Shown in pieces: positions 43,345 to 52,047 of a DNA stretch of 64,000 nt (its first letter is position 1; each line of letters starts with the position of its first letter). A program made the translations under genes and the position numbers. Source of the stretch: Bacteroidota bacterium (GTDB lineage Bacteria > Bacteroidota > Bacteroidia > Chitinophagales > LD1); the NCBI GenBank assembly GCA_947479455.1, contig CANJZE010000014.1, positions 45,235-109,234 on the forward strand, read 5' to 3'. Below the pieces are notes generated by a model that ran no database searches, was not told the origin of the DNA, and saw only the letters and a list, made by a program, of their open reading frames with translations.

Positions 43345-43743
43345 GTGAAATCAATCAAATTCGCTTCCAAGCCCGAGAATATTTCTATTGTTGAAAAATT
43401 TATTGATGAACTTAAAAGCGAAGTCAATATAGGAGATGAAGTGTTTGGAAATATTCTTATCTCCCTAACCGAAGGCGCTAACAACGCTATGATTCACGGA
43501 AATAAATGCGATGAAAAGAAGGATGTAGAAATATCTTGGAGTGTTGATGATCGTGGAAAAAACTTGACGTTTATTATCAAAGACCAAGGTCCAGGTTTTG
43601 ATTATAGCCATTTGCCAGACCCTACTGCTCCTGAAAATTTGGAGAAAACTCACGGTCGTGGAGTGTTCTTAATGATGCAACTTGCCGACATGATTGTGTT
43701 CAGCGACAAAGGCGCTACCGTTGAAATGAGTTTCAAAATTTAA
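43345..43743 (+). CDS. RsbW-like anti-sigma factor/serine kinase (HATPase)
   Basis: About 132 aa. GHKL ATPase of the RsbW/SpoIIAB type, which phosphorylates an anti-anti-sigma factor or binds a sigma factor. The N-box is ISLTEGANNAMIHGN, the G1 box DQGPGFDYSHLPDP and the G2 box KTHGRGVFLMMQLAD. The track starts at a GTG at 43291, but a promoter sits at 43297-43327; the second GTG at 43345 gives MKSIKFASKPENISIVEKFI, which matches family N-termini. No sigma factor or STAS partner is adjacent. Confidence 0.87.
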   Translation: MKSIKFASKPENISIVEKFIDELKSEVNIGDEVFGNILISLTEGANNAMIHGNKCDEKKDVEISWSVDDRGKNLTFIIKDQGPGFDYSHLPDPTAPENLEKTHGRGVFLMMQLADMIVFSDKGATVEMSFKI

Positions 43744-43764
43744 TTTTTTAGTTCAAGTAAGAAT

Positions 43765-45423
43765 TTACTTGTGTGCTGTAAGTAGCTCTGAATATTCGGT
43801 GGGGTTACCTATGATTTCAATTGCCTTTGCTACTTCTGCATCGTTTTGATAGCTCTTCTTCACCTTACCATAAGCGTAATAATACCTACCGGCAATTTCA
43901 TTTTCAAGAACGGTAACTATTTCTTTTTTGTTCTTGATAATGTCCTGCTCTTTATCGTGGTCTAATTTTTTTGCAATGGCATCGTAGTGAATTTTCACGG
44001 CATCAAAATATTTTTCTTCGGTAGCTGCTTCTTTCAATGTAGCAAGTTTATCCTCGCTTTCTGTTTTGTAACTGCAATCTTTGGTTTTTACATACGCTAC
44101 AAAATTGTTGAAGTCTTCCTCAGTTAGTTTAAAAACTGCAGCATCGGGAATAGTGTCATGCGTAAGTCTGTAATCGGAACAAAAATCGAACATGTAGTGA
44201 CGCAGAAAAAGTGTCTCCGCTAGTTTGGTATGTTCTACTTTAGTAAGTTTTACATCGGGGTCAATTCCACCGCCATCCCAAACTTCTCTGCCGCCTTTTG
44301 TTTTAAAAGCCACTTTTAATGAATCAGGAATACGCTTCACACTTCCATCTGCATTTTTCTCGGCATAATTCAACGCCTGAATGCATCTTCCTGAAGGTAT
44401 ATAGTATTTAGCGGTAGTTACTTTGAGTACGGTGTTATACGAAAGTGGTTTTGTCACCTGCACCAATCCTTTTCCATACGTGCGCTGACCAACTACTACC
44501 GCACGGTCGTAATCCTGCATGGTTCCTGAAACAATTTCAGAAGCTGAGGCACTGGAAGAGTTGGTGATAATCACCAACGGAATCTTTGTATCGCTCGGGT
44601 CGTTGAGTGTTTTGAATGAATTGTTCCACTCATCTACCTTTCCTTTGGTAGTTACCACCAATTGATTTTTTTCTACAAACACGTTTACAATATTTACTGC
44701 TTCGTTGAGCAAACCACCCGGGTTGCCGCGCAAATCAAGCACTATACCTTTCATGTTTGGGTTGATGCGCTTTAAACTATCGAAAGCATCTTTTACATCC
44801 TTACCCGCATTCTCATTAAATATTTTGAGCTTTATGCAGCCTACTTCAGGAGTAATCATGCCGTAGAACGGAACGCTGTTCTCCTGAATTTCCTCACGGG
44901 CAATGTTGAACGAAAGCGGTTTTGAATCGAGCGATGAAGTTCTGCGCTCAACGGTTAATGCAATTCGCGATTTTGGCTCTCCAACTAAAATTTTGTCAAC
45001 GTCATCTTTCTTTTTGTCTTTGGTGGAAACTCCGCTGATAGTTTTAATAAGATCTCCTACTTTTAAACCACTTAAATCGGCAGGTTGATTTTGTGTGACC
45101 GAAATAATAACCGGATAGCCGTTCATCATTTCAATTTCAATTCCTAAACCTCCGAACTTTCCACCCTGTTGAATTTTGGCTGTTTCTACTTGTGAGCCGG
45201 AAAAATAATTAGTGAAAGGATCGAGGGTTTTGAGCATACCGTCTATGCAACTGCGCATGAGTTTCGATGGCTCTACATCATCTACGTAGTAAGTATTCAC
45301 CTCTTTATACAAAGCCGAAAAAACATCAATGTTTTTCGAAATCTCGAAATACTCATCGGCAAACGACATGGTGCCGATAGCGAGAACAACTACAACCAAA
45401 ATTTTTATGAGCTTGCTCTTCAT
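43765..45423 (-). CDS. S41 family C-terminal processing peptidase (paralogue A)
   Basis: 552 aa; N-terminal signal anchor (LIKILVVVVLAIGTMSFA), a PDZ domain around GGKFGGLGIEIEMMNGYPVI to LVGEPKSRIALTVERR, then the S41 protease core. The core has GIVLDLRGNPGGLLNEAV, the nucleophile in ITNSSSASASEIVSG and the catalytic Lys in GQRTYGKGLVQVT. A C-terminal helical tail of about 150 aa follows. Such CtpA-like enzymes degrade or trim periplasmic proteins. It lies 35 bp downstream of its paralogue B; the spacer is almost entirely a short C/G-run repeat. Confidence 0.9.
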   Translation of the reverse strand: MKSKLIKILVVVVLAIGTMSFADEYFEISKNIDVFSALYKEVNTYYVDDVEPSKLMRSCIDGMLKTLDPFTNYFSGSQVETAKIQQGGKFGGLGIEIEMMNGYPVIISVTQNQPADLSGLKVGDLIKTISGVSTKDKKKDDVDKILVGEPKSRIALTVERRTSSLDSKPLSFNIAREEIQENSVPFYGMITPEVGCIKLKIFNENAGKDVKDAFDSLKRINPNMKGIVLDLRGNPGGLLNEAVNIVNVFVEKNQLVVTTKGKVDEWNNSFKTLNDPSDTKIPLVIITNSSSASASEIVSGTMQDYDRAVVVGQRTYGKGLVQVTKPLSYNTVLKVTTAKYYIPSGRCIQALNYAEKNADGSVKRIPDSLKVAFKTKGGREVWDGGGIDPDVKLTKVEHTKLAETLFLRHYMFDFCSDYRLTHDTIPDAAVFKLTEEDFNNFVAYVKTKDCSYKTESEDKLATLKEAATEEKYFDAVKIHYDAIAKKLDHDKEQDIIKNKKEIVTVLENEIAGRYYYAYGKVKKSYQNDAEVAKAIEIIGNPTEYSELLTAHK

Positions 45424-45431
45424 TTGTATTC

Positions 45432-45458
45432 AAAGTCCCCTTTAGGGGATTTAGGGGT
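45432..45458. repeat. Short C/G-run repeat between the S41 genes
   Basis: AAAGTCCCCTTTAGGGGATT followed by TAGGGG. It fills the 35-bp gap between the two peptidase genes. The same pattern, with substitutions, lies within the lipoprotein gene at 55538-55561. From memory, sequences of this form are common between genes in Bacteroidota. Confidence 0.7.
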
Positions 45459-47126
45459 TTACTTCTTCGCTAAAATTTCTTTCATCTTCTTTTCATCCTT
45501 AATCACCTCAATGGCTTTTTTCAATTCGTTATCGCTTTTGAAAGATGCTTCGGTTCTACCGGTGTTCAGATAATAACGGTCGGTAATTTCTTCTTCGAGC
45601 ATACTTTTGATTTGTGGTTTTTCTTTTTGCAAATCAAGTTGCTTATCGTGCATCATCGTTTTCTTCATCGCCTCAAAATCATCTTTGATAGCATCGTAGT
45701 ATTTATCCTTTTCAGTTGCGAGTTTCAATTCTTCCAAAACTTTTTCGCTTTTGGTTGAATAGTCGTAATCTTTCTTCGTAACCCAGTTTACAAAGTCGGC
45801 ATAGTCAGCATCGGTTAATGTAAATGTGCGTGCATCACCAATTTTTTCATGCTTGGCGCGATACTCGTTGGCGTAATCAAACAGATAGCTTTTGGTAAGC
45901 AGACTGATAGTGATGTTCGACAGCTTTTCAGGCTCGGTGGGAATGTCGGGGTCAATACCTCCGCCATCATAAACAGTGCGCGCGCTGTACTTTGTTTTGA
46001 ATGCCACCTTCAACGAATCAGGAACACGCTTCACACTTCCGTCTTCATTACGCTCGGCATAATTGATTGCCTGAATACATCTTCCCGAAGGGATATAATA
46101 TTTTGCAGTAGTCACTTTCAGTTTAGCGTTGAACGGAAGCGAGCGCGTGCTTTGCACCAAACCTTTACCGAAAGTTTTTTGACCCACGATAACCGCGCGG
46201 TCTAAATCCTGTAACGAGCCCGAAACAATTTCAGCTGCAGAAGCAGAGCCGCCATCGGCTAAAACCACTACCGGAATTTTTAAATCAACGGGGTCGTTGA
46301 TGGTAGGGAACGATTTATTCCACTCTTCCATTTTGCCCTTGGTAGAAACTATTTCCAGATTCTTCTCTACAAAAACATTGGCTACGTTAATGGCTTCGTT
46401 GAGCAAGCCACCGGGGTTGCCTCTCAAATCAAAAATCAAACCTTTCAGTTTTCCTTTTGCTTCTAATGTTTGCAAAGCATTTTTTACTTCAGCACCAGCG
46501 CGCTCCGTAAAACTGCTAAGGCGTATAAAACCAATTTTATCATCCACCATTCCGAAATACGGAACGTTCTTCACTTTAATTTCTTCGCGCGTCATCTTCA
46601 CGCTCATGTCGGCTTCGCTTCCATCGGCCTGTAAGCGTTTGAACTTTACATTCACATCAGTTCCCGGTTTACCTTTTAGCATAGCACTTACCTGATCGGT
46701 TTTATAATTCTTCGCGCTCTTGCCATCTACTTCAATAATTTTATCGCCAGCGCGCAAACCTGCTTTTGCTGCAGGGAAACCTTCATACGGTTCGGTCACC
46801 ATTACCCATTCGCCACGAACGCCTATCACTGCACCAATGCCGCCATATTTGCCAGTGGTTTGCATGCGGTAGTCGTCCATGTCTTCTTCAGGAATATAAT
46901 CGGTGTAAGGGTCTAAGCCATCGAGCATTTGAGTAATGCCCGCGTGCATCAGCTTTTCGGGATTGAGCGTATCTACGTAATACGTGTTCAGCTCTTTGTA
47001 AAGCGTGGTGAAGATGTCGAGGTTCTTGGTTATTTCGAAGTAACTTGGGGTATTGGTGAATGCAATTCCTGCAAAGGCAACAAGCGCAATAATTGCGATA
47101 ACAAAATATTTTCTGATTGATTTCAT
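45459..47126 (-). CDS. S41 family C-terminal processing peptidase (paralogue B)
   Basis: 555 aa from the ATG at 47126 (MKSIRKYFVIAIIALVAFAG, a signal anchor); the track start at 47228 is not signal-like. The domain order is the same as paralogue A: PDZ (GKYGGIGAVIGVRGEWVMVT to LKGKPGTDVNVKFKRL), then the S41 core with LIFDLRGNPGGLLNEAI, the Ser in LADGGSASAAEIVSG and the Lys in GQKTFGKGLVQST. The two proteins align along nearly their whole length and share long identical stretches around the active site, so this is a tandem duplication. Probably periplasmic quality control. Confidence 0.9.
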   Translation of the reverse strand: MKSIRKYFVIAIIALVAFAGIAFTNTPSYFEITKNLDIFTTLYKELNTYYVDTLNPEKLMHAGITQMLDGLDPYTDYIPEEDMDDYRMQTTGKYGGIGAVIGVRGEWVMVTEPYEGFPAAKAGLRAGDKIIEVDGKSAKNYKTDQVSAMLKGKPGTDVNVKFKRLQADGSEADMSVKMTREEIKVKNVPYFGMVDDKIGFIRLSSFTERAGAEVKNALQTLEAKGKLKGLIFDLRGNPGGLLNEAINVANVFVEKNLEIVSTKGKMEEWNKSFPTINDPVDLKIPVVVLADGGSASAAEIVSGSLQDLDRAVIVGQKTFGKGLVQSTRSLPFNAKLKVTTAKYYIPSGRCIQAINYAERNEDGSVKRVPDSLKVAFKTKYSARTVYDGGGIDPDIPTEPEKLSNITISLLTKSYLFDYANEYRAKHEKIGDARTFTLTDADYADFVNWVTKKDYDYSTKSEKVLEELKLATEKDKYYDAIKDDFEAMKKTMMHDKQLDLQKEKPQIKSMLEEEITDRYYLNTGRTEASFKSDNELKKAIEVIKDEKKMKEILAKK

Positions 47127-47280
47127 CTGCATAAAATAAAAGGACGAGAGCGAGGGACGAGTAAATACATCCCGATATTTCGTTTCAGTTCTCTTCCGTG
47201 GTAAACATAAATTTAAACGCCAACACATTTAAATTGTTGCTGACGTTGAATTGTGATTTATAAACTTTTAAGACAGTGAG

Positions 47281-47313
47281 GAAATTTGAGAATTCGAGAA
47301 TTCGGAAATTTGA
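47281..47313. repeat. Intergenic word array (GAGAATTC/GAAATTTGA type)
   Basis: Two tandem GAGAATTC units (47288-47295 and 47296-47303), bracketed by GAAATTTGA on each side. GAATTC is self-complementary. It lies in the gap between the S41 peptidase and yidD. Confidence 0.6.
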
Positions 47314-47341
47314 AAATGTAGCAGCCAATACAAAAACAAAT

Positions 47342-47566
47342 TCACGGCACGGGGTCGTAGCCGTGACCGCCCCAGGGGTGGCAGCTCGAAATTCTTTTAA
47401 TGGTTAACCAGCCGCCTTTGAAAGGACCGTGTTTTTTTATTGCCTGCACACCATAGTCAGAACAGGTGGGTGAGTATCGACAACTGGGAGCGAGTAATGG
47501 CGAAATGAAAAACTTATATGCCTTAATGAGCAGAATGAAAACGAAGGAAAAGAATTTTGAAATCAT
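47342..47566 (-). CDS. yidD: Membrane protein insertion efficiency factor YidD
   Basis: 74 aa from the ATG at 47566 ([20 protein letters not shown]), which overlaps the rnpA stop as ATGA; the track start at 47590 is 8 codons earlier and less likely. One amphipathic/hydrophobic N-terminal helix, then the family block [40 protein letters not shown] and [10 protein letters not shown] with conserved Cys residues. It helps YidC-dependent membrane protein insertion. The rpmH-rnpA-yidD order is the classic arrangement. Confidence 0.95.
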   Translation of the reverse strand: MISKFFSFVFILLIKAYKFFISPLLAPSCRYSPTCSDYGVQAIKKHGPFKGGWLTIKRISSCHPWGGHGYDPVP

Positions 47567-48066
47567 GCGATGGAGATTCGGTTCATGCAATGAACAATAG
47601 CTTTGGTGGTAGCTTCATAAGTTGGCAGTGCCTTGCCTTTGTAGACGAACATAACCGCGAGTTGTTTTTGCCGCGCGGCTAATTTTTCGTAGAAAGGCAG
47701 TTTGTTCAAACGATAGGCTTCGCGCATTAAGCGCTTAACGCGGTTGCGGTCAACGGCATGTTTAAAGTTTCGTTTGGGTACCGAGAAACCCGCCTGCGCG
47801 GGGTAGAAGGTGCGCAGGGGCTGCACCAAATAAACAAGGGTAAATCCGTTAGTGGAAACAGATTTACCCTCTTTAAAAAGTTGTTCAATCAGTTTTTTGC
47901 TTTTGAGTTTTTCTTCTGCGGCAAAGGTGAATTTACCCTGCAGTTGAGCACTGTCAAAACCGGCAAACGATTTAGCAGCGGAAGTACTATTTAAGTCGCT
48001 TCTCGTCTGAAACCGTAAGTTTCTTTCTGCCTCTGGCTCTTCTGCGTGCAAGAACTTTTCTTCCAT
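47563..48066 (-). CDS. rnpA: Ribonuclease P protein component, overlapping rpmH
   Basis: The protein subunit of RNase P, which matures tRNA 5' ends. The conserved region starts at about residue 46 ([19 protein letters not shown]) and includes the RNR signature [20 protein letters not shown]. The ORF is 167 aa, about 40 residues longer than usual, because the only ATG in frame (48066) lies inside rpmH in another reading frame. In the region between the rpmH stop (47987) and the conserved part I find no ATG, GTG or TTG in frame, only a CTG. Translation therefore either starts inside rpmH, at 48066 or a TTG shortly after, or uses a rare codon. The N-terminal 45 residues are not family-conserved. 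Confidence 0.88.
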   Translation of the reverse strand: MEEKFLHAEEPEAERNLRFQTRSDLNSTSAAKSFAGFDSAQLQGKFTFAAEEKLKSKKLIEQLFKEGKSVSTNGFTLVYLVQPLRTFYPAQAGFSVPKRNFKHAVDRNRVKRLMREAYRLNKLPFYEKLAARQKQLAVMFVYKGKALPTYEATTKAIVHCMNRISIA

Positions 48067-48142
48067 TTTTTGTGCTCATTCTTTCTCTAAAGCCGTGTTT
48101 GTTTGCTCTCTTTCTGCGGCTTGGCTGGAATGTCCGTTTCAT
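47987..48142 (-). CDS. rpmH: 50S ribosomal protein L34
   Basis: 51 aa, too short for the ORF track. The translation begins [20 protein letters not shown], continues [20 protein letters not shown] and ends [11 protein letters not shown], a full-length L34. The stop is TAG at 47987-47989. The last 80 bp overlap the rnpA ORF in a different frame on the same strand. A near-consensus promoter lies 45 bp upstream, and yidD follows rnpA, so this is the rpmH-rnpA-yidD operon. dnaA is about 4 kb away rather than adjacent. Confidence 0.96.
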   Translation of the reverse strand: MKRTFQPSRRKRANKHGFRERMSTKNGRKVLARRRARGRKKLTVSDEKRLK

Positions 48143-48186
48143 ATTTTATTGGTATTTAAAATTATCCCTTTTCTACAAAAGGACGG

Positions 48187-48216
48187 CAAAAATAAAAACT
48201 CTTTCAACTTATCAAA
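48187..48216 (-). promoter_or_regulatory. Promoter of rpmH-rnpA-yidD
   Basis: On the minus strand TTTG (48213-48216), an 18-bp spacer, then TATTTTTG (48187-48194), a perfect TAnnTTTG box followed by GCCGTCC. The spacing to the rpmH ATG is about 45 bp. Confidence 0.65.
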
Positions 48217-48261
48217 GGAGATGGAGAGATTAGGCGAGAGAGAGGGGAGGAATTTGGAGCT

Positions 48262-48324
48262 AAACCGAAGTCACAGACTTCGGTTTATTTAAAGTTCCAA
48301 GTCATCCAGCGGAAGACTTGGAAC
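48262..48324. repeat. Two tandem perfect hairpins
   Basis: Hairpin 1: AAACCGAAGTC/GACTTCGGTTT with a 3-nt loop (48262-48286). Hairpin 2: GTTCCAAGTC/GACTTGGAAC with an 11-nt loop (48294-48324). Both centre on GAAGTC/GACTTC-like cores. They lie between the rpmH promoter and the end of the SBBP gene. No long T-tail is present. REP-like or a weak terminator pair. Confidence 0.75.
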
Positions 48325-48356
48325 AGCGGGGAGATTAAGGGAGAGAACTATGCTTT

Positions 48357-50054
48357 TTACTCTTTTACTATTCTCTGTGTTTTTTCCCAATCCTTGCCTT
48401 TTACTTTAAGAAGATAAACACCGCTTGGTAAAGCGGCTATGTTTAACTCTGCGTTCTTTGCCTCTATATTTTGTTGTAGCAATTGCTCACCAAGAAGATT
48501 ATAAATAGTAAGGGTTTGTATGGTTTGCTCTGAGATAATAGCTAAGCAACCAGTGGTTGGATTTGGATAAATTTTTATTAGTATCGATGCATCTATAGAG
48601 GAACTCACCGAGACTCCAATGTTGAAAGGAGCTAACTTCAAAACAAAAATATTACTTCTTAAAGTATCGGCAGTAAGGTATGCAGTGTCAGTACCCGGAT
48701 TAAAATCGACAGTGAAATTGAAAAGTCCCGTGCTATAAAGATTACCTGCACCATCTATGGTTATTGAGAAACCCTCATCATGTCCCACACTACCGATATC
48801 TTTAGCCCATATATAATGCCCTGAAGAATCTAATTTGGAAATAAAAATCTGGTGAGGTCCATTGGAATATAAATATGCGATGCCAGTATCAGGATTAAAA
48901 TCAGCAGTAACATCGAAACGTCCTATTGTATAAATATTATTTGCTGTATCGATAACTATTCCGGTACCATTTGTAAGACCAGTAGTTGCACCAATACTTT
49001 TCACCCATACATAATTACCCGAAGCATCTAATTTAGAAATGAACGCATCTTCATAGCCACTTGCTAGTATGTTTGCCGTGTTTGACCCCGGGTCAAAATC
49101 AACTGTGTCGCCAAAATAACCTGTTGTATACACATTACCGGATGCATCTATTGCTATAGCAGCACCGCCTTCACTACCAACCCCTCCCATGCCTTTTGCC
49201 CAAACATAGTTACCAGCGGAATCCAACTTGGAAACAAAAATATCCCAGTTACCATGCCCAGTCAGATTGGCTATACCAATACCCGGGTCAAAGTCAACAG
49301 TTCCCCCGAATTGCCCGCTTGTATAAATATTGCCTAAAGCATCCAAAGCTATGGCATAACCATAACTGCCGCTGTAGCCTATGGTTTGGGGCTTCATATA
49401 TTTTGCCCAAATAAAATTACCTGTTGAATCTAATTTAGAAACAAAAGTACCCTGACCATTGGTAATACCCAAGTTGGATATACCTGCACCGGGATCAAAA
49501 TCAACTATACCGGCAAAATATCCTGTGGAATAAATGTTGCCTACCCTATCTAATTTTATACCCTCCCCACCGTCTGCAAAATTACCACCAATTCTTTTAG
49601 CCCAAACAAAATTACCTGAAGCGTCTAGCTTTAGGATGAAAATGTCAAGGTTATGGGCTACAAGAGGTATTAACCCTATACCCGGATCAAAATCTACCGT
49701 ATCCCGAAATGAGCCCGTAACATAAACATTGCCTGATTCATCAACCGCAATACATGCACTTTCATCATGTTTTCCCCCACCTATACTTTTAGCCCATACA
49801 TAGTTGCCGTTGACATCTAATTTGGAAATAAAGATATCATCGCTCCCGTTCGAAATTAAGTTAGCTACACTTACACCAGGGTCAAAATCTACTGTATCGT
49901 TAAAATTTCCGGTGGTATAAACATTACCTGTGGCATCTACGGTTATAAAATTCCCTTCGCTAAAACCACCTGTCATCGCTTTCGCCCATGCATAATATTG
50001 AGCATTGACAAAAGCACACTGCAAACAAAGCACCGAAAAAATTATTCTTTTCAT
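48357..50054 (-). CDS. SBBP seven-repeat beta-propeller protein with T9SS domain
   Basis: 565 aa; signal peptide ending ...CAFVNA. Seven repeats of about 62 aa follow, each with the pattern GNVYTTGxFxDTVDFDPG, then DIFISKLDxxGNYVWAK. I count seven GN-x-Y blocks (the sixth reads NNIY), which suits a seven-bladed propeller of the SBBP type. The C-terminal T9SS domain runs from IYPNPTTGCLAIISEQTI to the final RIVKE. It should be exported and surface-attached. No catalytic residue is evident; ligand or matrix binding is possible. Confidence 0.88.
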   Translation of the reverse strand: MKRIIFSVLCLQCAFVNAQYYAWAKAMTGGFSEGNFITVDATGNVYTTGNFNDTVDFDPGVSVANLISNGSDDIFISKLDVNGNYVWAKSIGGGKHDESACIAVDESGNVYVTGSFRDTVDFDPGIGLIPLVAHNLDIFILKLDASGNFVWAKRIGGNFADGGEGIKLDRVGNIYSTGYFAGIVDFDPGAGISNLGITNGQGTFVSKLDSTGNFIWAKYMKPQTIGYSGSYGYAIALDALGNIYTSGQFGGTVDFDPGIGIANLTGHGNWDIFVSKLDSAGNYVWAKGMGGVGSEGGAAIAIDASGNVYTTGYFGDTVDFDPGSNTANILASGYEDAFISKLDASGNYVWVKSIGATTGLTNGTGIVIDTANNIYTIGRFDVTADFNPDTGIAYLYSNGPHQIFISKLDSSGHYIWAKDIGSVGHDEGFSITIDGAGNLYSTGLFNFTVDFNPGTDTAYLTADTLRSNIFVLKLAPFNIGVSVSSSIDASILIKIYPNPTTGCLAIISEQTIQTLTIYNLLGEQLLQQNIEAKNAELNIAALPSGVYLLKVKGKDWEKTQRIVKE

Positions 50055-50111
50055 GGTCGATTACTTCTTTGTTGATATTTCTCCAACAACAAAGACAACC
50101 CCAATATAAAC

Positions 50112-50143
50112 AAAAAAGGCGCGAATCTCTTCGCGCCTTTTTT
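50112..50143. terminator. Strong terminator after rho
   Basis: Perfect 14-bp stem AAAAAAGGCGCGAA/TTCGCGCCTTTTTT with a 4-nt loop. It works for minus-strand transcription out of rho and is symmetric enough to act in both directions. It separates rho from the SBBP gene. Confidence 0.93.
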
Positions 50144-50164
50144 AATTATAGTAGTTCTGTTCTC

Positions 50165-51748
50165 TTACGAATTCATCGCAATCAAAAACTCCTCGTTGGT
50201 TTTAGTGCCCTTCATCTGCTGCATTAAAAAGTTCATAGCTTCCTGCGAGTTCATTTCGGCAATATGGTTTCTCAAAATCCACATGCGCTGCAACACATCT
50301 TTATCGAGCAGCAAATCATCTCTGCGGGTTGAAGAAGAAACAATATCAATAGCAGGGTAAATTCTGCGGTTCGAAAGTTTGCGGTCGAGCTGCAACTCCA
50401 TATTACCCGTTCCTTTAAACTCTTCAAAAATTACTTCATCCATTTTAGAACCGGTATCAATCAAAGCGGTTGCAAGAATAGTCAGTGAACCACCGTTTTC
50501 AATTTTGCGTGCCGCACCAAAAAACTGTTTCGGCTTTTGCATGGCATTAGCTTCCACACCGCCCGAGAGCACCTTACCCGATGAAGGAGCCACCGTGTTA
50601 TACGCACGCGCCAAACGGGTAATGGAATCGAGCAATATCACCACATCGTGTCCGCACTCTACTAATCGTTTTGCTTTCTGCAACACAATGCTCGAAATCT
50701 TCACGTGCTTTTCAGCAGGCTCGTCAAACGTAGAAGCAATTACTTCGGCATTTACATTGCGCTCCATATCCGTTACTTCCTCGGGGCGTTCGTCAATCAG
50801 CAACACAATCAAATAAACCTCGGGGTGATTTTTGGCAATAGCGTTGGCAATTTCTTTTAAGATAGTAGTCTTACCTGTTTTCGGCTGACTCACAATCATT
50901 CCACGCTGTCCTTTTCCAATTGGAGTAAAAAGGTCAACAATTCGTGTAGTTAATTCCGTTGGTTTGGTAAACAGGTTCAGTTTTTCCTGCGGAAAAAGTG
51001 GAGTCAGGTAATCGAACGACACACGGTCACGCACTGCTTCAGGCGAACGACCATTGAGCAAATCAACTTTCAATAAGGCAAAATATTTTTCACCGCTCTT
51101 TGGAGGGCGAATGTATCCGCGCACGGTATCACCGGTTTTTAAACCAAACAATTTTATTTGCGAAGGCGATACATAAATATCATCGGGCGAAGAAAGATAA
51201 CTGTAATCCGAAGAGCGAAGGAAACCATAACCATCGGGCATCATTTCCAAAACGCCTTCTCCTTCTATAATAGCATCGGCTTCCACACTGAAAATATCGG
51301 CACCTTTGCGCTGCTGCTCACCGCCACTGCTGCGCTCGTAGTTCGAAGTGTTTTCGTACGTAGTATGTTCTTCGTGTTGGTTGTTAGCGCTGTTGTTGGT
51401 ATTACTGTTCTGTGTAGAAGTGGTTGTGTTTCCGTCCACTGCTTTTTCAACCGTATCTTCAATTGGTTTCTGCTCACTGGCGGGGCGAAACAAATTGTCT
51501 TCGTCTTTTTCTGTCTTCTCCTTTAAATCGGGGTCAATTGGTTTGCGCGCTCTTGGCGGACGTTTGGTTTTATCCTTTGCAGGCTCAACAGTTTCTGTTG
51601 TGGCTGCCGGAGCAAGCGCCTGTGCATCGAGCACTTTTAAAATAAGCTCTTGCTTTTCGAGCTTGTCAGTTCCTTTGATTTTTAATTTATCTGCAATTTC
51701 TTTTAGCTCGGGCAGAATCATGTCGTTCAACTGAAGAATGTCGTACAT
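50165..51748 (-). CDS. rho: Transcription termination factor Rho with long disordered insert
   Basis: 527 aa, about 100 longer than E. coli Rho. Residues 1-43 form the Rho N-terminal helical domain ([15 protein letters not shown]). Residues about 44-155 are low-complexity and charged/Asn/Thr-rich ([20 protein letters not shown]). The RNA-binding cold-shock-like domain ([20 protein letters not shown]) and the RecA-type ATPase core follow, with Walker [15 protein letters not shown] and [15 protein letters not shown]. The insert is of the kind known from Bacteroides Rho, where it drives condensate formation. It is followed by a strong terminator. Confidence 0.96.
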   Translation of the reverse strand: MYDILQLNDMILPELKEIADKLKIKGTDKLEKQELILKVLDAQALAPAATTETVEPAKDKTKRPPRARKPIDPDLKEKTEKDEDNLFRPASEQKPIEDTVEKAVDGNTTTSTQNSNTNNSANNQHEEHTTYENTSNYERSSGGEQQRKGADIFSVEADAIIEGEGVLEMMPDGYGFLRSSDYSYLSSPDDIYVSPSQIKLFGLKTGDTVRGYIRPPKSGEKYFALLKVDLLNGRSPEAVRDRVSFDYLTPLFPQEKLNLFTKPTELTTRIVDLFTPIGKGQRGMIVSQPKTGKTTILKEIANAIAKNHPEVYLIVLLIDERPEEVTDMERNVNAEVIASTFDEPAEKHVKISSIVLQKAKRLVECGHDVVILLDSITRLARAYNTVAPSSGKVLSGGVEANAMQKPKQFFGAARKIENGGSLTILATALIDTGSKMDEVIFEEFKGTGNMELQLDRKLSNRRIYPAIDIVSSSTRRDDLLLDKDVLQRMWILRNHIAEMNSQEAMNFLMQQMKGTKTNEEFLIAMNS

Positions 51749-52047
51749 ACTATTTGGTTTAATGGTAAAATTTTTATTGGATTGATAAGAGCAGGGTAAA
51801 CATCACGAAAAACATTCGCAGCAAATCACGTGGTTAAAATACTTTTCGAGATTTTTTATTTAGAACGAAACTTTAGTTGGAATGAACTAAACGCTGCGAG
51901 AATTATTTCGGATAACAATGCAATGTTAGGCAAAGTTTCCGACTCACCAAATGTTTCTCTTCAAATAAGAACGAACCTTTTGCACAATGAAATCATACAG
52001 GTTTTGAGAATTACTATAGCCATTTATAACTATATACAAATCGGTAT

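Noticed and set aside
48095-48292. 65-aa plus-strand ORF in the track opposite rpmH.
   Set aside because: Its first part is antisense to rpmH and the rest covers the promoter and hairpins.
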